64,000 nt of DNA from Lachnospiraceae bacterium (GTDB lineage: Bacteria; Bacillota; Clostridia; Lachnospirales; Lachnospiraceae). The notes beneath the pieces are model-generated. The model searched no databases. It had not been told where the DNA came from and was given only the letters and a program-made list of their open reading frames with translations. A program made the position numbers and the translations under genes. Positions 7,402 through 16,444 of the stretch are shown one piece after another. Location: positions 108,291 to 172,290 of the forward strand of contig JAFPWO010000023.1 of assembly GCA_017394885.1 (NCBI GenBank), given 5' to 3'. The number at the start of each line of letters is the position of its first letter. Position 1 is the first letter of the stretch.

Positions 7402-8940
7402 TCAGATATTTCCGCCTACCCCGGAGCCCGCGTTGAAGCCGAAGATCATGCAGCAGATCAGATCGGCAGCGAAAGCCAGGCACAGGACGGCGCATATGAT
7501 CCACTGCGTCTTTTTCGAGGCGTGGCTGAGAGAGCGGCTGATGGCCGGGCCGACCAGATAGACGCCGGCCATGCCTCCGATGCCGAAGGCCAGCAGGCCC
7601 GCGAGACAGATCCGGCCGTTGATATTCATGAACATGGTTTTGTAATCCCAGTAAGAGGAATTAAAAAGATAATCCAGCAGAAAACTGGTCAGGTATTCCA
7701 GCACCGCGCAGAGCAGCACGGCGATGAAGAATGTCCTGACCGGTTTTTTCTTGAAGCGGTCCAGCAGCAGGATGATGGAGACGCCGCCCACGCCGTAGAT
7801 CGGCAGCCAGGGACCGTACATGGTTCCGCGGTTGACGAACATGTGATCCTCCACGAGGTGCAGCCCCACCTCCCAGAGATACCCGACCAGGCAGAAGGCG
7901 AAAAACATCACGATGATCTCCCGGATATTGTACGGGAAACGCCGCTTTTCTTCCGGATGTGCCGGCTTCATATTGATATCGGCCAGGCGGTAGGCAGGGA
8001 GGAAATCATCTTCCCGCTCCCCGGCCACAAAGGCCGGCAGGGCGAAGGCGTCTTCGATCAGCAGCCCCTTTTCATCCGCCGCGTTTTTTCGAAGCCGGAA
8101 GTAAAACTCCGCGACGAGCTGCGTCTGCAGGGGAACCGCCGTCAGCAGGCCGACGACGGGGATGATCCGCAGCAGCCACATGTAAAGATAGGACAGCTCC
8201 GCGCAGAACATTTTCCACTTGTATCCCCGGGTCATCTCGGCCGAAAGCTTTTTGGCGTCTTTCCAGCGGACCGCAGGGTTCTCAGCCAGGATATAAGGCA
8301 CCATCCGGTACTGATAGGCTTTGTAGATGCCGCCGATAATCGTAAAGCCCCATAAAAGAAGCGTTCCGTGGTACAGCAGGGACACCCGGATCAGATTTCC
8401 CAGATTATTCTTGTGAAAAGGAGAAAGGATGCGGCGGAAGCGCACCGCCTTCTGCTGGCGGTTTTCCATCGCAAAGCGGCACTGGCCGATCACGATCACG
8501 TTTTCGAACAGAAAATGGACCGCTGCCGTCAGCAGGACGGCCAGAAATATATTGACCAGGACTTCGCCCGGATTTCTTTCGTAATAAGCCTGATTGAGCG
8601 CTAAAAGCCGCACGATCCAGGTGACGCTGCGCGAAAGGCTGTCGATCATGCTCAGGACCGTTTCGGAGCGCAGGAAGGGGAAGGTCTCCGCCAGCGAAGA
8701 GTTTGCCAGGTAGTCTTTCAGATAATCGATGTTGTGCGGCAGCAGATCTTTTTCGCCCCCGGTCAGCGAGTCGACCGAGTTTACCACGGATGCCTGCGAG
8801 CTGTTGGATGCGCCTAAAAAGGCAAAGAGGAAGCAGACGGTGACCAGGATCAGCCACGGCTTCGCTCCTTTGCAAAAAACGGTATTCCAACTGGTCTTGC
8901 GGATCTCCTTCAGGTTCCAGCCTGTTGTTTGGTCTGTCAC
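7402..8940 (-). CDS. DUF975-CmpB fusion membrane protein (putative ABC-type permease)
   Basis: A 512-residue polytopic protein starting at a GTG (8938-8940) with AAAGGAGG about 5 bases upstream; longer in-frame starts lack a ribosome site and run through non-coding sequence. Residues 1 to about 300 resemble DUF975 (several helices, GQCRFAMENR, stretch LLRIIPVVGLLTAVPL). After a hydrophilic linker the C-terminal 190 residues match the CmpB-like PF06541 family, with WEVGLHLVEDHMFVNRG, YGPWLPIYGVGG and a Gly-rich last helix. Members are annotated as putative ABC permeases but no ATPase is nearby, so transport is not shown. A stand-alone CmpB homologue is at 13322-13909. Confidence 0.82.
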   Translation of the reverse strand: MTDQTTGWNLKEIRKTSWNTVFCKGAKPWLILVTVCFLFAFLGASNSSQASVVNSVDSLTGGEKDLLPHNIDYLKDYLANSSLAETFPFLRSETVLSMIDSLSRSVTWIVRLLALNQAYYERNPGEVLVNIFLAVLLTAAVHFLFENVIVIGQCRFAMENRQQKAVRFRRILSPFHKNNLGNLIRVSLLYHGTLLLWGFTIIGGIYKAYQYRMVPYILAENPAVRWKDAKKLSAEMTRGYKWKMFCAELSYLYMWLLRIIPVVGLLTAVPLQTQLVAEFYFRLRKNAADEKGLLIEDAFALPAFVAGEREDDFLPAYRLADINMKPAHPEEKRRFPYNIREIIVMFFAFCLVGYLWEVGLHLVEDHMFVNRGTMYGPWLPIYGVGGVSIILLLDRFKKKPVRTFFIAVLLCAVLEYLTSFLLDYLFNSSYWDYKTMFMNINGRICLAGLLAFGIGGMAGVYLVGPAISRSLSHASKKTQWIICAVLCLAFAADLICCMIFGFNAGSGVGGNI

Positions 8941-8961
8941 AGCGGCCTCCTTTGTATTCCC

Positions 8962-9004
8962 AAAAAGATTCCCCGGCCGGAGAGGATGGTTCTCCGACCG
9001 GGGA
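8962..9004 (-). terminator. Intrinsic terminator downstream of the OCD cluster
   Basis: A 7-bp stem TCCCCGG/CCGGGGA, one mismatch, then a 6-bp stem CGGAGA/TCTCCG around a 7-base loop. On the minus strand it is followed by ATCTTTTTG. It lies just after the last gene of the OCD triplet. Confidence 0.75.
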
Positions 9005-9032
9005 TTTTCACAGATTCTGTGATTCCGTTTGA

Positions 9033-10163
9033 TTATTTGCCGAGAGCCGGGGTCTCCCAGAGGTTCAGCGTCTGGCCGATGCCGAGCTCTTTCGCTTTCT
9101 GCCAGCACATCCAGCCCCATGCTACGTCATAGGTCGCCTGGCCGCCCTGTGCGAACAGGACGATCTGATCTTTGTTCTTTCTCGGAGCCTTCTTGCCCGC
9201 ATACACTTCGCCGAGGTCGATGACGTCTTCTCTCTTTACGATGCCGTCATGGACATAGTCGAAGGTGCGCTCGCCCATGCCGTTGATCTTCGCAGCCAGC
9301 GGATAGCCCATTTCCTGGCCCCAGGCTTCATACATCTTGAAGTTGTCGCAGACGATGCTGCATTCCTTGATGAAGTCGATGTCGATATCCACGGTCGCCG
9401 GCAGGGAAACCATGCAGCCGGGCTTCAGCCATTCTTTCTCAATGCGGGGGTCAACCTTGCCGGAGGTGGCGGCATTGATGATGTCGGCATCCTTTACGCA
9501 TTCTTCGATGCTGTTGCAGATGATGACTTCTTTCACGTGCGGATACTTCTCCGGACGTTCTTCAATCAGCTTCTTCATATCCTCGGCGGCCTTCGGGAAG
9601 ATATCGTAGATCTTGACGGTGTCGATCGTCGGGCAGGCCAGCAGGATGGAAGGCAGGGAGTTGCGGTTGATGGCGCCGGCCGCGATCATGGCAGCGATCT
9701 TCGGATTTTCGGGAGCCAGGACCTTGGCGCCTACGCCCGGGATAGCGCCGGTACGCATCGCGCTCAGCAGGTTGGCGGATTCCAGCGCAACGGGGGCGCC
9801 GGTGTCCGGATCATTCAGCATGACCATCAGGATGGAGCGGGGAAGTCCCTTTTCCTTATTGTCGAGGTTGGAGCCGTACCATTTTTCACCGGCGATATGG
9901 AACTTGCCGCCGATGTAGCATTCCATGGTCATGAAGCGGCGGTCCGGGCCGTTGTGCGGCATGCCGGGATGGACCGGGTTGTCCGGGAAGCTGATCATCT
10001 GGCCGTGGGAGTTGTGGTTCTGGCCGCCCATGACATAGTCGCCTTCGCCCATGACCTTATACACTTCGATCATGGTCTCCAGACACGTTTCCATGTCATT
10101 GACGCCGGCCTTGATCATGTCCTGTTCATTCAGATACAGGAAATCGATGCGGGTATCACTCAT
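9033..10163 (-). CDS. Ornithine cyclodeaminase/mu-crystallin family protein, copy A
   Basis: A 376-residue NAD(P)-binding protein of the ornithine cyclodeaminase/mu-crystallin superfamily. It starts MSDTRIDFLYLNEQDM, has the substrate-side stretch HIAGEKWYGSN, the family hallmark SAMRTGAIPGVGAKVLAP before the Rossmann fold, and the dinucleotide-domain strand TVKIYDIFPKAAEDM. Close relatives in databases are, from memory, sometimes labelled tyramine oxidase subunit B, a name I do not rely on. It is the third gene of a tandem triplet, 175 bases behind copy B, with its own predicted promoter. It differs from B and C mainly around YEAWGQEMGYPLAAKINGMG. The substrate is unknown: an imine reductase, amino-acid dehydrogenase or cyclodeaminase are all possible. 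Confidence 0.88.
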   Translation of the reverse strand: MSDTRIDFLYLNEQDMIKAGVNDMETCLETMIEVYKVMGEGDYVMGGQNHNSHGQMISFPDNPVHPGMPHNGPDRRFMTMECYIGGKFHIAGEKWYGSNLDNKEKGLPRSILMVMLNDPDTGAPVALESANLLSAMRTGAIPGVGAKVLAPENPKIAAMIAAGAINRNSLPSILLACPTIDTVKIYDIFPKAAEDMKKLIEERPEKYPHVKEVIICNSIEECVKDADIINAATSGKVDPRIEKEWLKPGCMVSLPATVDIDIDFIKECSIVCDNFKMYEAWGQEMGYPLAAKINGMGERTFDYVHDGIVKREDVIDLGEVYAGKKAPRKNKDQIVLFAQGGQATYDVAWGWMCWQKAKELGIGQTLNLWETPALGK

Positions 10164-10235
10164 AGTTGGTTACCTTCTTTCTTTGATTTTTTGAACCCAA
10201 TATAAGATGCATAAGAGCTCTTTGAACTATAATAA

Positions 10236-10264
10236 ATTTTAAAGAAAAAGCCGGGCTTTGTCAA
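10236..10264 (-). promoter_or_regulatory. Promoter of OCD copy A
   Basis: Minus strand: TTGACA (10259-10264), 17-base spacer, TAAAAT (10236-10241). It lies about 70 bases before the start codon at 10163, in AT-rich sequence unlike the surrounding genes. Confidence 0.65.
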
Positions 10265-10338
10265 GCAGTATGCAGACACTTGATGTGATTTCAAGCAAAA
10301 TGAAAGGAGCGTGAGACACAATTCCTTCATTTGTTTCA

Positions 10339-11469
10339 TTATTTGCCCAGAGCGGGACTCTCCCAGAGGTTCAGCGTCTGGCCGATGCCGAGTTCTCTGG
10401 CCCGCTGCCAGCACATCCAGCCCCATGCCACGTCGTAAGTCGGCTGCCCGGCCTGGGCGAACAGGACGATCTGATCTTTGTGTTTCCTCGGGACCCGCCT
10501 GCCGGCATAGATCTCGCCGAGTTCGATCACGTCTTCCCTCTTCAGAATGCCGTCGTGGACATAGTCATAAGCGATGCTGCCCATGGCACTCATTTTTGCG
10601 GAGAGAGGGTAGCCGGTCTCCATGGCAAAGGCTTCATACATCTTGTAGTTGTCGCAGACGATACTGCATTCCTTAATGAATTCGGTATCGATGTCGATGG
10701 TCGCGGGCAGAGAAACCAGGCAGCCGGGCCTGAGCCATTCTTTCTCGATCCGGGGATTGACCTTGCCGGAAGTCGCGGCGTTGATAACATCGGCATCTTT
10801 TACGCATTCCTCAATGCTGTCACAGAGAATAATTTCCCTGACGTGCGGATATCTTTCCGGCTGCTCTTCGATCAGCTGCTTCATTTCTTCAGCTGCCTTC
10901 GGGAAAATATCATAGATCTTTACGGTCTCGATCGTCGGGCAGGCCAGAAGAATGGACGGGAGCGCATTGCGGCTGATGGCACCGGCCGCGATCATACCGA
11001 CTGTCTTCGGGTTTTCCGGGGCCAGGACCTTGGCGCCGACGCCCGGGATCGCGCCGGTACGCATCGCGCTTAAGAGATTGGCGGATTCCAGCGCGACCGG
11101 AGCGCCGGTATCCGGGTCGTTCAGCATGACCATCAGGATGGAGCGCGGAAGGCCTTTTTCCTTGTTTTCGATGTTGGAACCGTACCATTTTTCACCGGCG
11201 ATATGGAACTTGCCGCCGAGATAGCATTCCATGGCCATGAAACGGCGGTCCGGGCCGTTGTGCGGCATGCCGGGGTGGACCGGATGATCCGGAAAGGCGA
11301 TCATCTGACCGTGGGAATTGTGGTTCTGGCCGCCCATGATATAGTCGCCTTCACCCATGACCTTATAGACCTCGATCATGGTCTCCAGGCATTTTTCCAT
11401 GTCATTGACGCCGGCCCTGATCATGTCCTGCTCATTCAGATACAGGAAATCAATACGGGTATCGCTCAT
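10339..11469 (-). CDS. Ornithine cyclodeaminase/mu-crystallin family protein, copy B
   Basis: A 376-residue paralogue of copy A, exactly the same length and aligned without visible gaps. It keeps HIAGEKWYGSN, SAMRTGAIPGVGAKVLAP and the C-terminal VAWGWMCWQRARELGIGQ. The distinguishing region is YEAFAMETGYPLSAKMSAMG, predicted to lie near the active site or dimer interface. It starts at ATG 11469 with GAAAGAAGG upstream, 46 bases after copy C ends, so B and C are probably co-transcribed. High protein and DNA similarity points to local duplication. No neighbouring gene shows the substrate. Confidence 0.88.
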   Translation of the reverse strand: MSDTRIDFLYLNEQDMIRAGVNDMEKCLETMIEVYKVMGEGDYIMGGQNHNSHGQMIAFPDHPVHPGMPHNGPDRRFMAMECYLGGKFHIAGEKWYGSNIENKEKGLPRSILMVMLNDPDTGAPVALESANLLSAMRTGAIPGVGAKVLAPENPKTVGMIAAGAISRNALPSILLACPTIETVKIYDIFPKAAEEMKQLIEEQPERYPHVREIILCDSIEECVKDADVINAATSGKVNPRIEKEWLRPGCLVSLPATIDIDTEFIKECSIVCDNYKMYEAFAMETGYPLSAKMSAMGSIAYDYVHDGILKREDVIELGEIYAGRRVPRKHKDQIVLFAQAGQPTYDVAWGWMCWQRARELGIGQTLNLWESPALGK

Positions 11470-11515
11470 GCTTGCTTACCTTCTTTCTTGTGGATTTGAG
11501 GATGACCTGTTTTTG

Positions 11516-12646
11516 TCATTTGCCGAGAGCCGGGGTCTCCCAGAGGTTCAGCGTCTGGCCGATGCCGAGCTCTTTGGCCCGCTGCCAGCACATCCAGCCC
11601 CATGCCACGTCGTAGGTCGGCTGCCCGGCCTGAGGGAACAGAACGATCTGATCCCGGTACTTTCTGGGAACCTTTCTGCCGGCATAGATCTCGCCGAGTT
11701 CCGTAATATCTTCCCTTTTCAGAATGCCGTCATGGACACAGTCATACGTGCGGCGGCCGATGGTATTCATCTTCTCGGCGAGCGGATAGCCTGTTTCCTG
11801 GGCAAATGCTTCGTACATTTTGAAGTTGTCACAGACGATGCTGCATTCTTTCAAAAAGTCGATGCCGACATCGATGGCAGACTGTGTGGAAACCAGGCAG
11901 CCGGGCTTGAGCCATTCTTTTTCGAGACGGGGAGGAACTTTTCCGGAACTGGCAGAATTGACGATATCCGCGTCCTTCACGCATTCCTCAAGGCTGTCGC
12001 AGAGAATGATTTCTCTGACGTGCGGATACCTTTCCGGATGTTCTTCGATCAGCTTTTTCATCTCTTCGGAAGCCGCCGGAAAAACGTCGCAGATCTTTAC
12101 GGTCTCCAATGTCGGACAGGCCAGAAGGATGGATCGAAGAGAGTTTCGGCTGATGGCGCCGGCCGCGATCATACCGACCGTCTTCGTGTCTTCCGGGGCC
12201 AGGACTTTAGCGCCGACGCCCGGGATCGCGCCGGTACGCATCGCGCTTAAGAGGTTGGCGGATTCCAGCGCGACCGGGGCGCCGGTGTCCGGGTCGTTCA
12301 GCATGACCATCAGGATGGAGCGAGGAAGGCCTTTCTCCTTGTTTTCGATGTTGGAACCGTACCATTTTTCGCCGGCGATATGGAACTTGCCGCCGAGATA
12401 GCATTCCATCGTCATAAAGCGGCGGTCCGGGCCGTTGTGCGGCATGCCGGGGTGGACCGGATTGTCCGGGAAACTGATCATCTGACCGTGGGAATTGTGG
12501 TTCTGGCCGCCCATGATATAGTCGCCTTCGCCCATGAGCCGGTATACCTCGATCATGGTCTCCAGGCATTTTTCCATGTCATTTACGCCGGCCTTGATCA
12601 TGTCCTGCTCATTCAGATACAGGAAATCAATGCGGGTGTCACTCAT
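11516..12646 (-). CDS. Ornithine cyclodeaminase/mu-crystallin family protein, copy C
   Basis: A 376-residue paralogue and first gene of the triplet. The start is set at the ATG at 12646 (MSDTRIDFLY, identical to A and B) with GGAAAGCAGG upstream; a longer in-frame start at 12718 adds 24 residues absent from the paralogues. It keeps SAMRTGAIPGVGAKVLAP. Its family-specific differences are SSGKVPPRLEKEW, VSTQSAIDVGIDFLKEC in place of VSLPATVDIDIDFIKEC, and YEAFAQETGYPLAEKMNTIG. The changes in the strand carrying SLPAT suggest altered cofactor or ligand contact, which is inference. Confidence 0.88.
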   Translation of the reverse strand: MSDTRIDFLYLNEQDMIKAGVNDMEKCLETMIEVYRLMGEGDYIMGGQNHNSHGQMISFPDNPVHPGMPHNGPDRRFMTMECYLGGKFHIAGEKWYGSNIENKEKGLPRSILMVMLNDPDTGAPVALESANLLSAMRTGAIPGVGAKVLAPEDTKTVGMIAAGAISRNSLRSILLACPTLETVKICDVFPAASEEMKKLIEEHPERYPHVREIILCDSLEECVKDADIVNSASSGKVPPRLEKEWLKPGCLVSTQSAIDVGIDFLKECSIVCDNFKMYEAFAQETGYPLAEKMNTIGRRTYDCVHDGILKREDITELGEIYAGRKVPRKYRDQIVLFPQAGQPTYDVAWGWMCWQRAKELGIGQTLNLWETPALGK

Positions 12647-12725
12647 TTTTGTTACCTGCTTTCCTGGGAAAAAAAGGGGTTTACGGACGCCTCGGAAAGC
12701 CGGAACAGGCTTTCCCATCTGCGGT

Positions 12726-12755
12726 AAGCTAAAAACCTATCCCCCGATTTGTCAA
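12726..12755 (-). promoter_or_regulatory. Possible promoter of the OCD triplet
   Basis: Minus strand TTGACA at 12750-12755 with only a weak -10 (TAGCTT or TTAGCT, spacer 17 to 18). A 13-base string, TTTGTCAAGCAGT on the plus strand, is shared with the promoter of copy A, which makes the site more credible than its -10 does. Confidence 0.35.
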
Positions 12756-12812
12756 GCAGTTCCGGATTTTTGGTATGATTCTGAGAAATATTAACCGGTA
12801 TAACAACACTGC

Positions 12813-13325
12813 TCAGTGCAGCTGTTCCTGTATTTTTTCGAAGGCCAGGCGGGGATAGTCATCCTCTTCCACATACACGGTGCCGCAGTGATGGAACCCC
12901 AATTTTTTCAGCAGATTCTGCATGACGGTATTGTCGCCGTGCGTGTCGATCCGCAGATGTCCGCACCACGAGAAGGCCTGATCCAGGCAGAAAGTGCCGA
13001 TCCCTTTTTCGGAGCCGTCGCCGGCCAGCCGGTGGACCACGCCGTAAGGCGCATCGCTGCTCCAGCCTCCCTCCGTAATGTCACGGTAGAGCGGCTCGAT
13101 ATCCTTCCCCTGATCGAAATAGAAAGTGCCGATGACGCAGCCGTCATCGTTTACGCAGACATAGCTTTTTCTTTCCCGGACGTCCCGGCGGATCCGTTCC
13201 TCTGGCGGCCAGTTGGTCGGCCCCCACTGGTTGGGATTGCCGTGTGCGGCCATAAAAGCCCTGGCAAAGGCGTAGATCTGCATGATGCGGGGAATATCTT
13301 CTTCTGTTGATTTTCGGATTATCAT
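12813..13325 (-). CDS. GNAT family N-acetyltransferase
   Basis: A 170-residue protein beginning MIIRKSTEEDIPRIMQIYAFAR, the usual first strand and helix of GNAT folds. Central strands include SYVCVNDDGCVIGTFYF; the acetyl-CoA loop region is GDGSEKGIGTFCLDQAF, and the late helix NTVMQNLLKKLGFHHCGTVYV is characteristic. The QWGPTNWPP segment is seen in small GNATs of Firmicutes. The acceptor is unknown. The start codon overlaps the stop of the upstream CmpB gene by 4 bases, so the two are translationally coupled; it is the last gene of that unit. Confidence 0.88.
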   Translation of the reverse strand: MIIRKSTEEDIPRIMQIYAFARAFMAAHGNPNQWGPTNWPPEERIRRDVRERKSYVCVNDDGCVIGTFYFDQGKDIEPLYRDITEGGWSSDAPYGVVHRLAGDGSEKGIGTFCLDQAFSWCGHLRIDTHGDNTVMQNLLKKLGFHHCGTVYVEEDDYPRLAFEKIQEQLH

Positions 13326-13909
13326 AGTACCTCCGCGTAGTTGCTTCCGCAGACCATATGGTAAATAAGGTCGGCCAGAAAGACGGCAATGATCAGATAG
13401 GAAACGAGGCGGTAGCCGCGCGGGAAGCGCCGGCGGAAAAACCCGGTCAGGCGCTTCATGGCGGGATGGATCAGGTACAACCCCACCATGCCCATGACCC
13501 CGAAGCGCAGGGTGGAGCGCAGAGCGATGCGGCCGTCAAAGTTCGGCCCGTAATCGCTGTAATCCCATAAACGGATATGATAGATCACTTCCGTCAGATA
13601 GCTGGAAAACAGCTCCAGCGCGGTCGTGAGCAGGCAGATCGCCAGAAAGCAGAGAAGCGGCGTGATGCTGACGGGCCCGACCGAAACGCGCCGGTGCTTT
13701 AGCGGACCGACCGTCAGCAGAAGCAGCATGCCGCCGATGCCGTAGATGGGCAGATAAGGCCCGAAGCAGAAGCCGCGGTTCACAAATCCGTAGCCCAGCT
13801 CGAAATAAAAAACGCAGACCTCATACAGCCAGCCCACAAATGCGAAGGCCAGAAAGTACAAGAACCAGGTATTCCAGAGGGCGGGCAGCTGACGGAGTTT
13901 TTCTTTCAT
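13322..13909 (-). CDS. CmpB-like putative ABC-type permease, stand-alone
   Basis: A 195-residue membrane protein of about five helices. It shares with the C-terminal part of the 7402-8940 product the blocks FAFVGWLYEV, GFVNRGFCFGPYLPIYGIGG and DGRIALRSTLRFGVMGMVGLYLIHP (PF06541). The name putative ABC permease comes from the family and is not supported by a nearby ATPase. It lies 27 bases after the M20 peptidase gene and overlaps the GNAT gene by 4 bases. Two members within 6 kb, one fused to DUF975, flank the OCD triplet. Confidence 0.82.
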   Translation of the reverse strand: MKEKLRQLPALWNTWFLYFLAFAFVGWLYEVCVFYFELGYGFVNRGFCFGPYLPIYGIGGMLLLLTVGPLKHRRVSVGPVSITPLLCFLAICLLTTALELFSSYLTEVIYHIRLWDYSDYGPNFDGRIALRSTLRFGVMGMVGLYLIHPAMKRLTGFFRRRFPRGYRLVSYLIIAVFLADLIYHMVCGSNYAEVL

Positions 13910-13936
13910 AGTGTCACAAAAAGTGCGGCGTACCGC

Positions 13937-15583
13937 TTACCGATTCCACATATATTCGATCAGGGCCTTCGTGGTTTCCGGAAGCACATGGAACAGGCTG
14001 TGCTTATTGACCCGTTCGGCGTAGGTGTGATAGTCCCTGCCAATGGGCCCGTAGATGATGCTGGGGATGGCGATCTTTTCCATCGTGTCGAAGCGGATGC
14101 GGTAGGCGTCACCCCACAGCGGCATGTTCTCCGAGAGCTTTTCATAGTCGAACGGCGCCGTCACCGCGCTGTAGCTGAGGTCCGAGATGCCCATAAAGAA
14201 ATCCTCTTTCCGGATAGGGCGGCCATAGGCTTCCTCCGACAGCTTTGCCACAAAGTTCAGGGCGGCGCTGCCGTACCCTTCCTTGCCTTTTACATGGTCG
14301 GCGTGCACGGGAGGGTAGTACGGCGGGGCAAAGCCGATGATCGTAACAGGGACCTGAATGTTCGAGAAATTGAGAACCGCTTCCATCAGGTCCGCGGTCG
14401 CGTCCGGGAAACTGGTCTTCCCGCGGCTTACCGCATCGACGGCGCGGGCGTACGCCCCGGCATAGAACGCATCAAACGCGGCCACATCCCGCCCGCGCAG
14501 CACAGCGCACAGCTCGTGAAAGCTCATGACGTAAGGGTCATAATGGATATGATCCTGACGCGTATCTTTGTTCATCGTCTTATAGATCTGATATTCCCGG
14601 TCCATTTTTTCCACCTGCGCGGCAAAGGCCTCGGTGCAGATGCGCTTTAATTTCCGCTCGACGTCTTCCGGCGTCGCGGAGAAGCTGAGGGCCGTAAAAT
14701 AGCCGCAGGCACGATGCGGGATGGAGACGTCATAGCCGTGCTTCCGGTCGCGCAGATTCGCCCAGGTGGGGGGAACGCAGGCCTCATCCTGATACACATC
14801 GGAAAATTCCAGCGATCCGTTGGTGCGCAGATAAATATCCGCAAGCACGCTGAGCGCGGAAAAACCCTCATAGAAATGACCGGCGTGGTTTTTGCGGCCC
14901 TGCACGAGGATCACCGGCATGAGCTTGCCGACCGAGCCGATCGAGAGCGTTAAGGCGCCGTCCGCCTCGCGGGTGGGTTCGGGATCGATAAGCAGTTTAT
15001 AATTCAGACCGTATTTTTCCTGAAGCTGCAGGAAGATCTCTGCCGCGCCGCGCATCCCCGCGGAATAGGACTCCTCATCCGGGACAGGAACAAAAAGGAG
15101 GCATCCGTCCAGGCTGGCCGATTCGGCCTGCCGGGCGAACTGCTCAAAAAGCGCGGCATGCATGCATAGGCCGCCCTTCATATCGGCGGCGCCGCGGCCC
15201 CACAGCCACTCGCCGGATTCCAGATCGCGGCGCTGTTCCGCATCCAGGGGGAAGTCCCGCAGCAGCTTTTCCAGGGTGGGATCATCCGGCCGGAAGGCAT
15301 ATTCCTCCGCGGGACCGTATTCCTCGGCGGAGACGACGTCAAAGTGTCCGCTGAGCACAACGGTATCCGGCTTTTTCCCGCGCAGCAGGGCATAGGGGAT
15401 GCTGCGGCCGTACGGATCGCCGGGGATCGGATACAGGCCGGTATCTTCCGGGTATTTCTGAAAATAGGGCAGGGAGCGGAAAAAACCGGCAAACCATTCT
15501 GCCGGTTCGTTTTCCGCCTCCGAGCAGGTAAAGCTTTTCATGGCCATGAGCCGGGTGAGCAGCTCAGCAATGCGCTTTTCCAT
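13937..15583 (-). CDS. M20 family metallopeptidase, RocB-like
   Basis: A 548-residue protein, as long as RocB-type M20 peptidases and longer than ordinary M20 enzymes. Metal-site features are SGHFDVVSAEEYG (first His and Asp), GRGAADMKGG (bridging Asp) and VPVPDEESYSAG (catalytic and metal Glu). The late segment SVGKLMPVILVQGRKNHAGHFYEG belongs to the dimerisation domain. RocB is associated with arginine use in Bacillus, but its reaction is not established; peptidase or deacylase activity is likely. It is the first gene of a three-gene minus-strand unit with CmpB and GNAT, and is divergent from the SGNH hydrolase gene 153 bases away. Confidence 0.88.
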   Translation of the reverse strand: MEKRIAELLTRLMAMKSFTCSEAENEPAEWFAGFFRSLPYFQKYPEDTGLYPIPGDPYGRSIPYALLRGKKPDTVVLSGHFDVVSAEEYGPAEEYAFRPDDPTLEKLLRDFPLDAEQRRDLESGEWLWGRGAADMKGGLCMHAALFEQFARQAESASLDGCLLFVPVPDEESYSAGMRGAAEIFLQLQEKYGLNYKLLIDPEPTREADGALTLSIGSVGKLMPVILVQGRKNHAGHFYEGFSALSVLADIYLRTNGSLEFSDVYQDEACVPPTWANLRDRKHGYDVSIPHRACGYFTALSFSATPEDVERKLKRICTEAFAAQVEKMDREYQIYKTMNKDTRQDHIHYDPYVMSFHELCAVLRGRDVAAFDAFYAGAYARAVDAVSRGKTSFPDATADLMEAVLNFSNIQVPVTIIGFAPPYYPPVHADHVKGKEGYGSAALNFVAKLSEEAYGRPIRKEDFFMGISDLSYSAVTAPFDYEKLSENMPLWGDAYRIRFDTMEKIAIPSIIYGPIGRDYHTYAERVNKHSLFHVLPETTKALIEYMWNR

Positions 15584-15736
15584 AACGCTTCCTTTCCGCT
15601 TATGATGACCGTGCGTACGTTTCTGCCCTCACAGTACCACTTTTTCGGCATTCCTTCAAGATGGAAGGCCGTCCGGCATTTTTTTGCGGCAAAAGCGGCC
15701 GGGATGTGCTATGATGATTCAGGGAGGCATTGCCGT

Positions 15737-16444
15737 ATGAGGATCGTACCCGGAAATGATGAAAAATATAACATGGATCGGGTGGAAGCGCTCCCGGACA
15801 GCCCCTTAAGGGGAGAAACGGTCCTGTTCCTCGGGTCCTCCGTGACCCGCGGCGCGCGGTCGTATCATGACGGGATCCCGGAATACTTCGGAAAGCGCTT
15901 CGGCGTGAACGTGATAAAAGAAGCGGTCAGCGGGACCACGCTCTGCGATGACGATGAAGTTTCCTATATTCACCGGCTGCTGCACAAGGTGGATCCGTCC
16001 GCGCCGGTCCGGCTTTTTTTCTGCCAGCTTTCAACCAATGACGCCGCGCAGAACAAGCCGCTGGGGGAGATCGCCGAAAGCCGGGATATGGCCGCGTTGG
16101 ATACGCACACCGTCACCGGCGCCATCGAATTCATTCTTGCTTATGCGGCGCAGACCTGGAACTGCCCGGTCTGTTTCTTTACGAGCGATCACTTTGGGAG
16201 CGATGCGTATGACGCCATGGTGAAGCGGCTTTATGAACTGCAGGAGAAGTGGGGCTTCGGGCTGCTGGATCTGTGGAATGGTGAAGCGTTCAATACGGTG
16301 CCGGAAGAAAAATATGAATTGTACATGTATGATCCGCTGCATCCGACGAAAGCCGGCTACCGGATGTGGTGGTGCCCGGAGCTGGAGCGGCAGTTCCTCG
16401 CGTATCTGGGTGAGCGGAGCAGACGAAAGGATGAAGAAATATGA
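15737..16444 (+). CDS. SGNH/GDSL-type hydrolase
   Basis: A 235-residue lipase/esterase-fold protein. Block I has the nucleophile Ser in VLFLGSSVTRG, block III Asn in QLSTNDAA, and block V Asp and His in YDPLHPTKAGY. The ATG at 15737 has AGGGAGG at suitable distance; longer in-frame starts overlap the divergent M20 gene and lack a site. An extended -10 TGCTATGAT (15707-15715) is the best promoter candidate. The stop overlaps the next gene start (ATGA). Family members are esterases, including carbohydrate deacetylases; no signal peptide is seen, so the substrate is probably cytoplasmic. Confidence 0.85.
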   Translation: MRIVPGNDEKYNMDRVEALPDSPLRGETVLFLGSSVTRGARSYHDGIPEYFGKRFGVNVIKEAVSGTTLCDDDEVSYIHRLLHKVDPSAPVRLFFCQLSTNDAAQNKPLGEIAESRDMAALDTHTVTGAIEFILAYAAQTWNCPVCFFTSDHFGSDAYDAMVKRLYELQEKWGFGLLDLWNGEAFNTVPEEKYELYMYDPLHPTKAGYRMWWCPELERQFLAYLGERSRRKDEEI

